A stretch of DNA of 64,000 nt from an uncultured Mycoplasmatota bacterium (GTDB lineage: Bacteria > Bacillota_I > Bacilli_A > RF39 > UBA660), in assembly GCA_900545005.1 (NCBI GenBank), contig UQXO01000008.1:7782-71781 (forward strand), written 5' to 3'. Shown one piece after another: positions 51,629 to 60,254 of the stretch. The stretch's first letter is position 1. Each line of letters begins with the position of its first letter. Below the pieces are notes generated by a model. That model did not search any database. It had not been told where the DNA came from and saw nothing but the letters and a program-made list of their open reading frames with translations. Both the position numbers and the translations under genes were made by a program.

Positions 51629-52612
51629 ATGAACTTACGCAAGATAAAACATATGCTCTATTTAAAAAAAGAATTAGGACTTGCAAACATCGAACATTTC
51701 TTTAGTCATAAAAAAAATGTCAAGATTAGAATTGTTTCAACAACTAAATGGGCTTATAAATGTGGAGAAGATGTTTTAATTCTAAGAGAATTAAAAAAGC
51801 AAGGATTTGATGTTAAAATTGTATGTTATGAGACTGAAAAAGTAGATAAAGAAGCAATTTATTTAATTAAAAGTATCTGGGGATATCAGGATAACCCGAA
51901 GAAATTTAATGATTTTTTAAAAGCTTTAGAGAAAGACAAGGTTCGAACAATAAATCCAGTTCGCATAATGAAAAAAAATATTGATAAAGAAGAACAGTAT
52001 AATTTATTTATGAGTTATGATATTCCCCATATAAATTCAGTATTTATAAGTAAAGATAAAGATTTCTTAATGAATGTTAAAAAATGCTTAAAAAAGACAT
52101 TTGTAGGAAAGATAGTAGTCGTTAAACCAAGTATTTCTGCCAGCGGAAATAACACTTATGTTTTGAATGGCACCAGCAAAAATAATATTACTTTAACGGA
52201 GTTAGAAGAAAAGTTTAGCTTTTTGACAAAGAAAAATAAGCTTATTATGCAAGAATTTATTTCTGATGTAAAAGATGGCGAAGTTTCGGTAATAGCCCTA
52301 AATGGCAAGATAGCTTATGGAGTTAGAAGATATCCTAGTGTTTTTACTCAAAATGATACAGTTGAGCTTTTAAAAAATCTTGATGAAGAAATAATTAGTA
52401 TTTCAAAGAACGTTTTAAGTATTCCAGAACTAAGAAAAGCTTTTTATGCTCGAATTGATTTGATTAAAAAAGATAATAGCTACCTAGTGATGGAAATTGA
52501 ATATACGGATCCCCAATTATTTTTAAATGTCGGTTGTAGTAAAGAAGAAACTAAGGAACATATAAAGCTGTATTGTGAAGAATTAATTAAATATATAGAA
52601 AAAGATTCCTAG
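51629..52612 (+). CDS. ATP-grasp ligase, DcsG/RimK-like
   Basis: The 327-residue protein has the ATP-grasp layout: LIKSIWGYQDNPKKFNDFL, INPVRIMKKNIDKEEQYNLF and IPHINSVFIS, then an ATP-binding VVVKPSISASGNNTY, MQEFISDVKDGEVSVIALNGK and metal-site end LVMEIEYTDPQLFL. The WxY..F and DGE.S.. pattern is like DcsG (cycloserine pathway) and related ATP-grasp enzymes. It likely joins a carboxylate to an amine or similar group. With the aminotransferase it may make a small amino-acid-derived product (inference). Confidence 0.75.
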   Translation: MNLRKIKHMLYLKKELGLANIEHFFSHKKNVKIRIVSTTKWAYKCGEDVLILRELKKQGFDVKIVCYETEKVDKEAIYLIKSIWGYQDNPKKFNDFLKALEKDKVRTINPVRIMKKNIDKEEQYNLFMSYDIPHINSVFISKDKDFLMNVKKCLKKTFVGKIVVVKPSISASGNNTYVLNGTSKNNITLTELEEKFSFLTKKNKLIMQEFISDVKDGEVSVIALNGKIAYGVRRYPSVFTQNDTVELLKNLDEEIISISKNVLSIPELRKAFYARIDLIKKDNSYLVMEIEYTDPQLFLNVGCSKEETKEHIKLYCEELIKYIEKDS

Positions 52613-52644
52613 TATCCAAACAATATTAAGAATCTTTTATTTTA
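52600..52644. terminator. Bidirectional terminator between ATP-grasp gene and UPF0316 gene
   Basis: Stem AAAAGATTC / GAATCTTTT (52600-52608 and 52630-52638) with T-rich sequence on both sides; it covers the last codons of both converging genes. The 21-nt loop makes it a weaker example. Confidence 0.55.
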
Positions 52645-53152
52645 AGAAACCATTATAGATATTTTGCGTTTCTTTATAAGTTATAAAAGCTTTTTTATCA
52701 ATAGAATTAATTAATTCATTTAAAGCAGATATCTTTTGATTTTGAACTTCCATTAAGAGAAGTTTTTTCTTTTTATCATCATAAGAATCATAAACATCAA
52801 TGGTTGTAACGGCAAAGCCTGATTTCCTAATTAAGGCTAAGTTTTCTTTGGTTGCTTTACTAGTAATTATCTGAACAGAAGTATTTCCTTTGATGATAAC
52901 TTGACTTAAGTAAGTTCCAATATAAGTACCTGTCGCATATCCTAAAGAATAGCTAATAGGGACCAACACACTAGTAAGAGTTGTATTTAAAGCGCTTCTA
53001 GCAACATAATACCAAATTAGAACTTCAAAAAAAGCTAAAAAGGCAGCTATTAATCTTTTTCCTTTGACTGAAAATATCGTTCGGATAGTTCCAATACTGA
53101 CATCTAACAACCGTCCAAAAAAGATTTTTATGCATACTAGAAATGTTATCAT
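52637..53152 (-). CDS. UPF0316-type membrane protein (DUF5698/DUF2179)
   Basis: The 171-residue protein has an N-terminal membrane part with three segments (about 2-20, 33-52, 61-82; FFGRLLDVSIGTIRTIFSVKGKR is the family signature) and a C-terminal soluble DUF2179-like domain with STTIDVYDSYDDKKKKLLLMEV. Related YitT-type proteins bind cyclic nucleotides through DUF2179, but no ligand is known here. Start 7 bp before the next gene's end, likely co-transcribed. Confidence 0.85.
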   Translation of the reverse strand: MITFLVCIKIFFGRLLDVSIGTIRTIFSVKGKRLIAAFLAFFEVLIWYYVARSALNTTLTSVLVPISYSLGYATGTYIGTYLSQVIIKGNTSVQIITSKATKENLALIRKSGFAVTTIDVYDSYDDKKKKLLLMEVQNQKISALNELINSIDKKAFITYKETQNIYNGFLK

Positions 53153-53158
53153 GGCTCC

Positions 53159-53440
53159 TCAGTTTCTATGGATAATGGCAAGTCCAATTATAAGTGCTAA
53201 TAAAAGGAAAATAGCAATTATAAAAACGGCATATCCTATTACATTAGTATTGCTTATTTCTTCATTTCTATTCATTATATTTTTATTTTTAATAGCTTCT
53301 AGCTTCTCGAGATAAGCACTGTTAGGAGAATTAAGGCTTTTTTTTATAGCCAGTTGCCTACTATCCATCATAGTACCACAATTTGGACAAAGGGCACTAT
53401 TGGATGGTAAGGCGTGTCCACATTTTCGACAATTATACAT
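53159..53440 (-). CDS. Zinc-ribbon membrane protein
   Basis: The 93-residue protein starts with a zinc ribbon (CRKCGHALPSNSALCPNCG, two CxxC pairs) and ends with one membrane segment (about 68-90). This zinc-ribbon plus anchor plan is common in small Bacillota proteins of unknown role. It precedes the UPF0316 gene by 6 bp. Confidence 0.75.
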   Translation of the reverse strand: MYNCRKCGHALPSNSALCPNCGTMMDSRQLAIKKSLNSPNSAYLEKLEAIKNKNIMNRNEEISNTNVIGYAVFIIAIFLLLALIIGLAIIHRN

Positions 53441-53488
53441 AATATCACCACTATTATGGTATCACAAAGTATGATAATTTACTAGTTA

Positions 53489-54004
53489 TTAGTCGGTACT
53501 ATCTTCGATAAAAGTCTTTGATTTATGAGGTTCATCTCTTAGTAAGTCAAGATAGTCTTGTTGTCTTAGTGCTTCATAAAGGACAATAGCAACCGTATTA
53601 GAAAGGTTTAAAGCTCTTACTTTATCAGTCATTGGGATACGCATACACTTATCAATATAAGGTTTCAAGATCTTAGGAGGAATACCTGTGGATTCTTTAC
53701 CAAAAAAGAAATAAATATTCTCATCTTTATTAGAATAATCAAAAGAAGTATGAGGCTTATGACCATAACGAGTCAAAAAATAATAAGTACCTTTATTTTT
53801 CTCAAAAAAATCTTCAATATTTTCATAAACAGTATAATCACAATACTGAATATAGTTAACCCCACTTCTTTTAATATATTTCTCATCTAAAGAAAATCCT
53901 AACGGTTTAATTAAATGCAACTTAGTATGCGTGGCAACACAGGTACGCATAATATTTCCAGTATTCTGAGGTATTTCTGGTTCAAATAAAACTATATTTA
54001 ACAT
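53489..54004 (-). CDS. trmL: tRNA (cytidine34-2'-O)-methyltransferase TrmL
   Basis: The 171-residue SPOUT enzyme methylates the wobble ribose of tRNA-Leu. Motifs FEPEIPQNTGNIMRTC (1), FFFGKESTGIPPK (2) and IPMTDKVRALNLSNTVAIVLYE (3) match TrmL. The extension of about 15 residues after the last helix is not conserved. Confidence 0.93.
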   Translation of the reverse strand: MLNIVLFEPEIPQNTGNIMRTCVATHTKLHLIKPLGFSLDEKYIKRSGVNYIQYCDYTVYENIEDFFEKNKGTYYFLTRYGHKPHTSFDYSNKDENIYFFFGKESTGIPPKILKPYIDKCMRIPMTDKVRALNLSNTVAIVLYEALRQQDYLDLLRDEPHKSKTFIEDSTD

Positions 54005-54036
54005 ATTTAATTCTTCTTTCTATATTTATTGTACTA

Positions 54037-54630
54037 CTAATTTTTATCTTTAACTAGACATCTCTTTAAGGTTTCTTCTTCTGGTTCTAAGTCTATTAGA
54101 GTTCTATTTTTAAAAAGGGATCTTGTCATTAGCATTTGGGCTTCTAAAGAGATTTGATATGGTCTTAAAGTGATTTTAGGATATCTAGAATCTTGATTAT
54201 GAATGGCTACTAGTCTTCTTGAGGCTTCATAAATATCTTTATGAAAATTATGATTATCTAAATAAATTATTTCTGTTATACCGACTTGAATAATCGTTTT
54301 CATACATTCGTTACATGGAAATAAAGTTGTATAGAGCTTGGAGCCTTTAAGAAGGGTACGATCCCCCGTAAACCCGAAGATTGCATTCTTTTCAGCATGA
54401 ACAACATAAGCATACTTCGTATCTAAGAAACTTCCTTCCTTTTGCCAAGGAAAATCCTTATCACTAATACCATTAGGAGTCCCATTATAGCCAGTCGATA
54501 ATATACGATTATCTTTAGATACAAGAACTGCTCCAACCTGACAGTTAGGATCTTTAGAGCATAATGATGTTAATAAAGCTTCTATGGCAAATCGATCATC
54601 TATAGAGATATAATTTTTATTTTCGTTCAT
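54037..54630 (-). CDS. dCMP deaminase family protein (ComEB-like)
   Basis: The 197-residue zinc deaminase has HAEKNA (His78, Glu80) and PCNEC (105-109) as zinc and catalytic sites and the GYNGTPNG segment of dCMP deaminases, which make dUMP for dTMP synthesis. The frame is open to 54672, but AAAGGAAGG before the ATG at 54630 decides the start. Residues after 130 add a tail (SRYPKITLRPYQI ... LIDLEPEEETLKR) not found in the short family members. Confidence 0.87.
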   Translation of the reverse strand: MNENKNYISIDDRFAIEALLTSLCSKDPNCQVGAVLVSKDNRILSTGYNGTPNGISDKDFPWQKEGSFLDTKYAYVVHAEKNAIFGFTGDRTLLKGSKLYTTLFPCNECMKTIIQVGITEIIYLDNHNFHKDIYEASRRLVAIHNQDSRYPKITLRPYQISLEAQMLMTRSLFKNRTLIDLEPEEETLKRCLVKDKN

Positions 54631-54663
54631 AAAACCTTCCTTTCTTTTAGGAGTATTAATGTA

Positions 54664-54693
54664 TTGTACCATAAATTTAATCTATGTTATACT
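54664..54693 (+). promoter_or_regulatory. Promoter of the cyclophilin gene
   Basis: Plus strand TTGTAC (54664-54669), 18-nt spacer, TATACT (54688-54693), 25 nt before the ATG at 54719. Confidence 0.7.
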
Positions 54694-54718
54694 ATTTTAT
54701 AGAAAGAAAGGATAGGAT

Positions 54719-55387
54719 ATGAAAAAATTTTTAGGAGTGTTTCTTGTCAGTATAATTTTATTTTGTACCGGCTGTGAGAATAAGGAAAAAGTTAATCTTT
54801 TAGGAATTGATTTTAATCAATCAGGAAATGAGATTAATCTTAGTAATTATGAGACTGATAATCCTTTAGTAGCTATGCAAATTGAAGGATATGGAGCGAT
54901 TGTAATAGAATTATATCCGAAGATGGCCCCAAATACAGTGAATAATTTTATTTCTTTAGTTAAGGCTGGCTTTTATGATAATAATTCCTTCCATCGTTTA
55001 GTACCTGGTTTTGTTTTACAGGGTGGTGATCCAAAGGGTGATGGTACCGGTGGTCCAGGCTATACGATAAAGGGCGAATTTACCAATAATAAATTTACTA
55101 ATACCCTAAAACATACTAAGGGCATTGTTTCAATGGCAAGAAGCAATGATAATGATTCTGCCGGTAGTCAATTTTTCATTATGTTAGATACTGCATCTTA
55201 TCTAGACAATAACTATGCTGCTTTTGGTAAAGTCATTGATGGAATGGATATTGTTGATAAGATTGCCACTAGTGAGACGGTAAGTGATACAAGTTCTGGT
55301 AAATTAAAGAAAAATTTAAAAATTGTAAAAACTTTAGTAGATACTAGAGGTCAAGAATATGCTGAACCTGTTAAAATAACAGAATAG
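54719..55387 (+). CDS. Lipoprotein cyclophilin-type peptidyl-prolyl isomerase
   Basis: The 222-residue precursor has a lipoprotein signal with FCTGC (Cys19) and then a cyclophilin domain with FHRLVPGFVLQGGDPKGDGTGG, MARSNDNDSAGSQFFI and YAAFGKVIDGMDIVD. The catalytic Arg is the one in FHRL. It folds secreted proteins at the outer face of the membrane. GAAAGGATAGGAT ribosome site; single gene with a terminator-like repeat after it. Confidence 0.92.
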   Translation: MKKFLGVFLVSIILFCTGCENKEKVNLLGIDFNQSGNEINLSNYETDNPLVAMQIEGYGAIVIELYPKMAPNTVNNFISLVKAGFYDNNSFHRLVPGFVLQGGDPKGDGTGGPGYTIKGEFTNNKFTNTLKHTKGIVSMARSNDNDSAGSQFFIMLDTASYLDNNYAAFGKVIDGMDIVDKIATSETVSDTSSGKLKKNLKIVKTLVDTRGQEYAEPVKITE

Positions 55388-55399
55388 TTAGTATGAAAA

Positions 55400-55453
55400 G
55401 AACATCATTCACGATGAATCTTATTGATTACATCAGAAATGATGTTTTTTTAA
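55400..55453. terminator. Possible bidirectional terminator after cyclophilin gene
   Basis: Stem AACATCATT / AATGATGTT around 55400-55446 with TTTTTTT after it on the plus strand; a nested ACATCA-TTTC-TGATGT hairpin is possible on the minus strand, which would serve the converging membrane gene. The long loop makes the plus form uncertain. Confidence 0.5.
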
Positions 55454-55914
55454 AAGATATTAAAGATTCCTAAAGATAAGACCCCCATAATAATTCCTGC
55501 TAAAACAACTCCCGCCATTATTGAAATAACACTTTTTTTGAAGTCTAGATTTAAAAGTGATGCGGCTAAGGTGCCAGTCCAAGCACCAGTTCCTGGTAGT
55601 GGAATACCCACAAACAAGAATAAGGCTAAATAAGCACTTCTACCAGCCTTAGATAAGAGTTTTTGACCGCCTTTATTTCCTTTTTCTAAGCAGAAAGTAA
55701 AGAACTTGCCAATAATTTTTTTATCTTTTCCCCACTCCAAAATTTTACGAGCAAAAAAGAAAATAAGAGGTACTGGCAACATATTACCAAGAACCGCAAT
55801 AATATAAGAAGGAAGTAGAGGTAAGCCAAAACCTACGGCATAAGGAATAGCTCCTCTTAATTCAATGATAGGAACCATTGAAATTAAAAAAACGATCAAG
55901 TATTTCCAAAACAT
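55450..55914 (-). CDS. Small multidrug-export-like membrane protein (COG2426)
   Basis: The 154-residue protein has four to five membrane segments and the family stretch MVPIIELRGAIPYAVGFGL near its start and GIPLPGTGAWTGTLAASLL in the second half. The DedA-like GxxxPGT loop suggests a membrane transporter; the export-of-drugs label is historical. Start at ATG 55914, with AGGTGAAAT upstream, rather than the open frame to 55989. Confidence 0.85.
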   Translation of the reverse strand: MFWKYLIVFLISMVPIIELRGAIPYAVGFGLPLLPSYIIAVLGNMLPVPLIFFFARKILEWGKDKKIIGKFFTFCLEKGNKGGQKLLSKAGRSAYLALFLFVGIPLPGTGAWTGTLAASLLNLDFKKSVISIMAGVVLAGIIMGVLSLGIFNIF

Positions 55915-55987
55915 AAATTTCACCTTTTTTAATTTTACCAAAATTGATTTTCTAATGCAATAGTATGTGCTAAGATTAATAAATAGC

Positions 55988-56230
55988 AAAAAAAATAAGA
56001 AAGGAGTTACCTTTCTTAAAAAGTGTGAGTTTATTGTTTATATGTTATCTTAATTGTATAGGGTTTATATATGAATTATCATAATATATATTATGATTTC
56101 TTGCTTCTACCACTAATATTCAATATATCTATTAATGTCCACAAGCGTTTGATTCGGCTTTTCTAGCCTATCTTTGTATCTTTAAGATACTAAATTATAT
56201 AATAATTAAATTTTTTACATCTTTTAATTA
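55988..56230 (-). ncRNA. Candidate small RNA or long 3' UTR with three hairpins
   Basis: This 327-bp gene-free stretch (55915-56316 with flanks) is not protein coding. On the minus strand are a TATAAT box (56199-56194), hairpin GTATCTT.AAGATAC (56190-56176), hairpin GGCT-AGAAA-AGCC (56168-56156), a 20-nt perfect palindrome of AT repeats (56097-56078) and a strong terminator AAGAAAGG-TAACT-CCTTTCTT plus ATTTTTTTT (56017-55988). No known family (6S, RNase P, SRP, tmRNA) fits. The -35 is weak, so a 3' UTR of the histidine kinase gene is possible. Confidence 0.45.
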
Positions 56231-56316
56231 CCTTTTTCTATTTTCTATATCAAACTTCCTTTCACATTTACATAGTACCAATTAATTATGAAAAATATGT
56301 GAAAAACTAGTGAAAG

Positions 56317-57714
56317 TTATTTTTTTATTTTAAAATAGAAAGTGGTACCATGATTTTTAATACTCTTTACCCCGTAATCAAAGTGATGCTGCTCTAAGAT
56401 GTTTTTAACTATTGATAAACCTAAACCAGTCCCAATGACATTTCGTTTATGATTTTTTTCTTGTTTATAGTAACGGTTCCAAATATTTTGAAGATCTTCT
56501 TCATCAATTCCCTTCCCTGTATCAATTATTTCTACTAGGCAATCTTTACTTTCTTCAGTCAGTCTAACAATCACTTTTAAATCATCCCCAGTATAGTTAA
56601 CGGCATTATTAATAAGATTATAAATAACCTGACTAATACGTTTCTTATCAGCTTTAACTATAATACTCTCCGGACTTTCAAGAATTAAATTATAGTTCTC
56701 TGTCTCTTTAATAATTTCATATCTACGAAGAATATCTTTAATAAGTAAGACAATATCAAATTCTTCGATATCCAGATTATCCTGATTATTTTGAAGTTTA
56801 CTAAGTTCTAGAATATCATTAACTAAAATGTTCAAACGTTCAGTTTCTTCAATAATGACATCTAAATTCTTAATAGTTTTTTCCTTATCATCAATAGTTA
56901 TGTCTTTTATCATCTCAGCATAAGCCTTAATCATCGTTAGAGGAGTTTTTAAATCATGAGAAACATTAGCCATTAAGTCCCGACGATAAGTATCAGTTTT
57001 AGAAACTTCTTGCTCTAAGTAATTTAAGGAATTTGCTAGTTCATCAAGTTCATTAATGCCAGTGTTTTTAAAGACTAAGTTATAATTACCATCAGCTAAT
57101 TTAGTCGCTTTTTTAGTCATATCACTGATAGGCTTAGCAATTCTTCGAGACAAAAACATCGCAATCACAATCGAAAGTAAAATTGTTAAAAGAGTTAAAT
57201 AAATTAATTGACTTTTAATTAAAGAGGTTGTAGTGCCTATATCTTCTAGGGAAGTAAACAGGAATACATAGCCATTATTTTTCTTAATACCATACAAAAG
57301 AGATGTACTGTTATTAAGTGGGTTTAAGATTTTTTCAAAATATATTTCCTCTTGTGATTGTTTTATCTTAACTAATTCTTTATCAATATTTTTATTTTTT
57401 CCTAAAAGACAAGAGGTAGTCTTATTATTAAAGTAATACTTATTCCCCCAGTTATCAACATATTCTAAACAGATATTATTATCTAAAGAAATGTCATCAA
57501 TAGAACTTAATATACTTGAATTATCTATATTTTTAACCTGTTCAACCAATTCATTCATATAACTAATTTGATATTTCTCATAGTAGACACGAAAGAAGAT
57601 GATTTGAACAAACCAGAGTAATAGTAAAATGGAGATGGAAAAGACTATTAAGTATTCAAGAGTTTTAAAGTGAAGAGAATTACGGATATTAGCTATCTTA
57701 GTTTTGATATTCAA
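56317..57714 (-). CDS. Two-component sensor histidine kinase
   Basis: The 465-residue kinase has two membrane segments (about 18-42 and 170-188) around an outside sensor domain of about 125 residues with one Cys pair, a HAMP domain (190-242), HisKA with His253 in NVSHDLKTPLTM, and HATPase_c with NLINNAVNYTG, DTGKGI and GTGLGLSIVK. Signal unknown. It overlaps the regulator gene by 17 bp. Confidence 0.95.
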   Translation of the reverse strand: MNIKTKIANIRNSLHFKTLEYLIVFSISILLLLWFVQIIFFRVYYEKYQISYMNELVEQVKNIDNSSILSSIDDISLDNNICLEYVDNWGNKYYFNNKTTSCLLGKNKNIDKELVKIKQSQEEIYFEKILNPLNNSTSLLYGIKKNNGYVFLFTSLEDIGTTTSLIKSQLIYLTLLTILLSIVIAMFLSRRIAKPISDMTKKATKLADGNYNLVFKNTGINELDELANSLNYLEQEVSKTDTYRRDLMANVSHDLKTPLTMIKAYAEMIKDITIDDKEKTIKNLDVIIEETERLNILVNDILELSKLQNNQDNLDIEEFDIVLLIKDILRRYEIIKETENYNLILESPESIIVKADKKRISQVIYNLINNAVNYTGDDLKVIVRLTEESKDCLVEIIDTGKGIDEEDLQNIWNRYYKQEKNHKRNVIGTGLGLSIVKNILEQHHFDYGVKSIKNHGTTFYFKIKK

Positions 57715-58366
57715 ATTTATATCCTATAGCTCGTACCGTTACAATAAATTTACGATACTTTCCGAGATTATTTCTAAGCGTTTTAATATGGGTATCGATA
57801 GTGCGGTCATCCCCAAAAAAGTCGTATCCCCAAATATTGGTTAGTAACTGCTCTCTTGATAAAGCAATATTCTTATTAGTTATCATATATTTTAGTAATT
57901 CATATTCTTTAGGTGTTAAATTAACTCTCTTTCCATCCACTTTTACTTCATGTGCCAAGTCATTAATTGTAAGTCCTTCGAAGGTATAGGTATTGTTAGT
58001 GCCACAATTTCTTTTTAAAATAGCTTTAATACGTGCTACTAATTCTTTTGGACTAAATGGTTTCGTAACATAATCATCTATTCCTAAGTCAAAGCCAATA
58101 AGTTTATCATACTCTTCACTACGAGCTGACAGCATAATAAAAGGAATATCTTTTATTTTTTTAATTTCCTTACACGCCTGATAGCCATCCATCTTTGGCA
58201 TCATTATATCCATAACAATTAAATCATAGTTATTATTTTTAGCCATTTCAATTGCTTCTAAACCATTATCGGCTTCATCTACTTCATAAGAATCATTTAT
58301 CAAGTATTCTTTAATAACATTTCTAATTAACTCTTCATCATCAACGACTAAAATTTTCATAAACAT
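57698..58366 (-). CDS. OmpR/PhoB-family response regulator
   Basis: The 222-residue protein has a receiver domain (acidic DD at 9-10, phosphoacceptor Asp53 in LIVMDIMMPKMDG, Lys in VTKPFSPKELVARI) and a winged-helix DNA-binding domain (LTPKEYELLKYM ... DDRTIDTHIKTLRNNLG). It is the partner of the overlapping kinase. AAGGAGG ribosome site. Targets unknown. Confidence 0.96.
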   Translation of the reverse strand: MFMKILVVDDEELIRNVIKEYLINDSYEVDEADNGLEAIEMAKNNNYDLIVMDIMMPKMDGYQACKEIKKIKDIPFIMLSARSEEYDKLIGFDLGIDDYVTKPFSPKELVARIKAILKRNCGTNNTYTFEGLTINDLAHEVKVDGKRVNLTPKEYELLKYMITNKNIALSREQLLTNIWGYDFFGDDRTIDTHIKTLRNNLGKYRKFIVTVRAIGYKFEYQN

Positions 58367-58413
58367 CCTCCTTTTTCCGTGATTATTCTATTATATTATT
58401 GTGAAGAACATAT

Positions 58414-58437
58414 GAAAAAAGAACTCTAGAAGTTCTT
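58414..58437 (-). terminator. Terminator overlapping the end of the yebC-like gene
   Basis: Minus-strand stem AAGAACT / AGTTCTT (58437-58431 and 58425-58419), loop TCTAG, followed by TTTTTTC; the 5' arm includes the last codons and stop of the upstream gene. Confidence 0.78.
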
Positions 58438-59142
58438 AACATTATGATAAATATCAGTAACATCATCAATATCATCTAAAAGATTATACAATCTTTCAAA
58501 TAACATTTTATCTTCTTCATTAAGCTCTACTTCTTCTTTCGCAAACCAACCAATTTCATCAAATTCATAATCAACATCGGGAATAATACTTTCAATAACA
58601 TCTTTCAAGCTATGTTGATCAGTTGGATTAACAGAAACGGTCATAAGATCATCTTCATAACTTTCATCAACAGGTTCAATACCAGCTTCTAAAAGAGCCA
58701 TTAAAATTTCTTCTTCTTTGTCAGTATGAAAAGATACAACATTTAGATAATCATAATTATATGATACCGAATTATTAACTCCTAAGCTCTTATGAACTTT
58801 ATTGAAAGCTGCTCTTACTTCCCCAACCGTACGATTTACATTATCGGTTAAAGTCTTAATAATTAGAGTTGAAGCTCCTGGTCCGAAACCTTCATATACA
58901 ACGGTTTGATAATCTTCTTGACCTGCACCCTTAGCCTTGTCAATAGCGCGTTTAATAATATCTGAAGGGACTTCCTGTTTCTTTGCTTTTTCAACTAATC
59001 TTTTTAATTTTATATTAGTATCAATATCAGGGTTTCCCTTAGCTGCCAAATATAATTCTTTAGCAAAGTTGGTATAAATTTTTCCTCTAGCAGCACCAGT
59101 CTTTTGAATACTTGCTTTTCTAACTTCATATGCTCTTCCCAT
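58426..59142 (-). CDS. YebC/PmpR-family protein
   Basis: The 238-residue cytoplasmic protein starts MGRAYEVRKASIQKTGAARGKIY and has IKRAIDKAKG and VYEGFGPG motifs and an acidic C-terminus. YebC proteins were called transcription regulators, and a YebC branch helps the ribosome through proline-rich stretches; the branch is not resolved here. AAGGAGATTTT ribosome site, single gene. Confidence 0.93.
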   Translation of the reverse strand: MGRAYEVRKASIQKTGAARGKIYTNFAKELYLAAKGNPDIDTNIKLKRLVEKAKKQEVPSDIIKRAIDKAKGAGQEDYQTVVYEGFGPGASTLIIKTLTDNVNRTVGEVRAAFNKVHKSLGVNNSVSYNYDYLNVVSFHTDKEEEILMALLEAGIEPVDESYEDDLMTVSVNPTDQHSLKDVIESIIPDVDYEFDEIGWFAKEEVELNEEDKMLFERLYNLLDDIDDVTDIYHNVKNF

Positions 59143-59181
59143 AAAATCTCCTTTTCTTTCGTTAAATATTATAATATAGCC

Positions 59182-60243
59182 TTAAATAATTCTCAAGGTT
59201 AATATAAATTTATAGACCATATTTTTTGGTTTTGATGGTATATTCTTTTTAATTTTCCTAATTATAGATGGTAGATAATATATTTCATAATAATTATACT
59301 TTTCTTTTTCTAAAGTATATTCTATAGATTTAATCACTATTTCTCTAATGGTTGCTACTTTGAATAAATTCTTCAAACGATTAATTGCTCTTTTACTTAC
59401 TTTTCTAGTTAAATATTTAAGATACCACTCGGATGTACGATAAAAGCTAAACTTATAACCATCATAGTTTTTTAAAACTCGTAAAGTATCATAATATCCC
59501 AGCAGAATATTTTCTTCAATTTTATCATAATTCATCTCTAGGATTTTACAAATATTCCGAGATGGTTTGATGGTTGTAATATTATATTTTTGATGATTAA
59601 CTTTCCTATTATGACCAATACCATTGATTTTTATTTCATAGATTTTATCGTATCCTTGATTAATTAGCATACTAACAGGACAATTATCATAAAAACCACC
59701 ATCGACATAAATATGTTTATCAATTAATGGAGTTAATTTAAAAATTGGCAAAGAACAACTTGCTATTAAATAATCGACTAATTTTTCCTTAGGAATGTCA
59801 TTCTTATAAACATAAACAGGACTTAAATCATGAAGACGAACAGTTACTAAACCAAAATCAATCTTACTATTATATAATTTTTCTTTATCAATTATATTAT
59901 TAGCTAAAATTTTTAATTTGTCTGTTTGTAATCCTCTAGTCTTAAGTGTACTCAAAATAGTCTTATTTAAACCTTTAAAACCACTAAGTCTTGTATTTTT
60001 ACCATTTACATAATCTACTAGTTCTTTATTAATATCGAGAAGAGTCTCTGGATGAAGATTTTGCCATAACTCAAGTAATTTTTCTTCTTGATGAGCGGCA
60101 ATTAAGCAAGCATTAAAAGAGCCGATTGAAGTACCTACAATACCGTTTATTTTTATATGACAAGCTAAAAAAGCATAGTAAGCTCCTATCTGGTAACTTC
60201 CTTTTAAGCCACCGCCTTCTAATGCTATTCCTATCTTTTGCAA
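59182..60243 (-). CDS. Patatin-like phospholipase
   Basis: The 353-residue acyl hydrolase has oxyanion GGGLKGS (10-16), nucleophile Ser39 in GTSIGSF, and Asp181 in the VDGGFYDN motif, the Ser-Asp dyad of patatins. No signal peptide, so it likely acts inside the cell on lipids. The C-terminal 150 residues are basic and unlike other patatins. It starts 11 bp after a TasA-like gene, so the two are co-transcribed. Confidence 0.92.
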   Translation of the reverse strand: MQKIGIALEGGGLKGSYQIGAYYAFLACHIKINGIVGTSIGSFNACLIAAHQEEKLLELWQNLHPETLLDINKELVDYVNGKNTRLSGFKGLNKTILSTLKTRGLQTDKLKILANNIIDKEKLYNSKIDFGLVTVRLHDLSPVYVYKNDIPKEKLVDYLIASCSLPIFKLTPLIDKHIYVDGGFYDNCPVSMLINQGYDKIYEIKINGIGHNRKVNHQKYNITTIKPSRNICKILEMNYDKIEENILLGYYDTLRVLKNYDGYKFSFYRTSEWYLKYLTRKVSKRAINRLKNLFKVATIREIVIKSIEYTLEKEKYNYYEIYYLPSIIRKIKKNIPSKPKNMVYKFILTLRII

Positions 60244-60254
60244 AGTAATTACTC

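Noticed and set aside
55988..56230. 6S RNA
   Set aside because: Length would fit, but the two ends do not pair into the long bubble-containing stem that defines 6S RNA.
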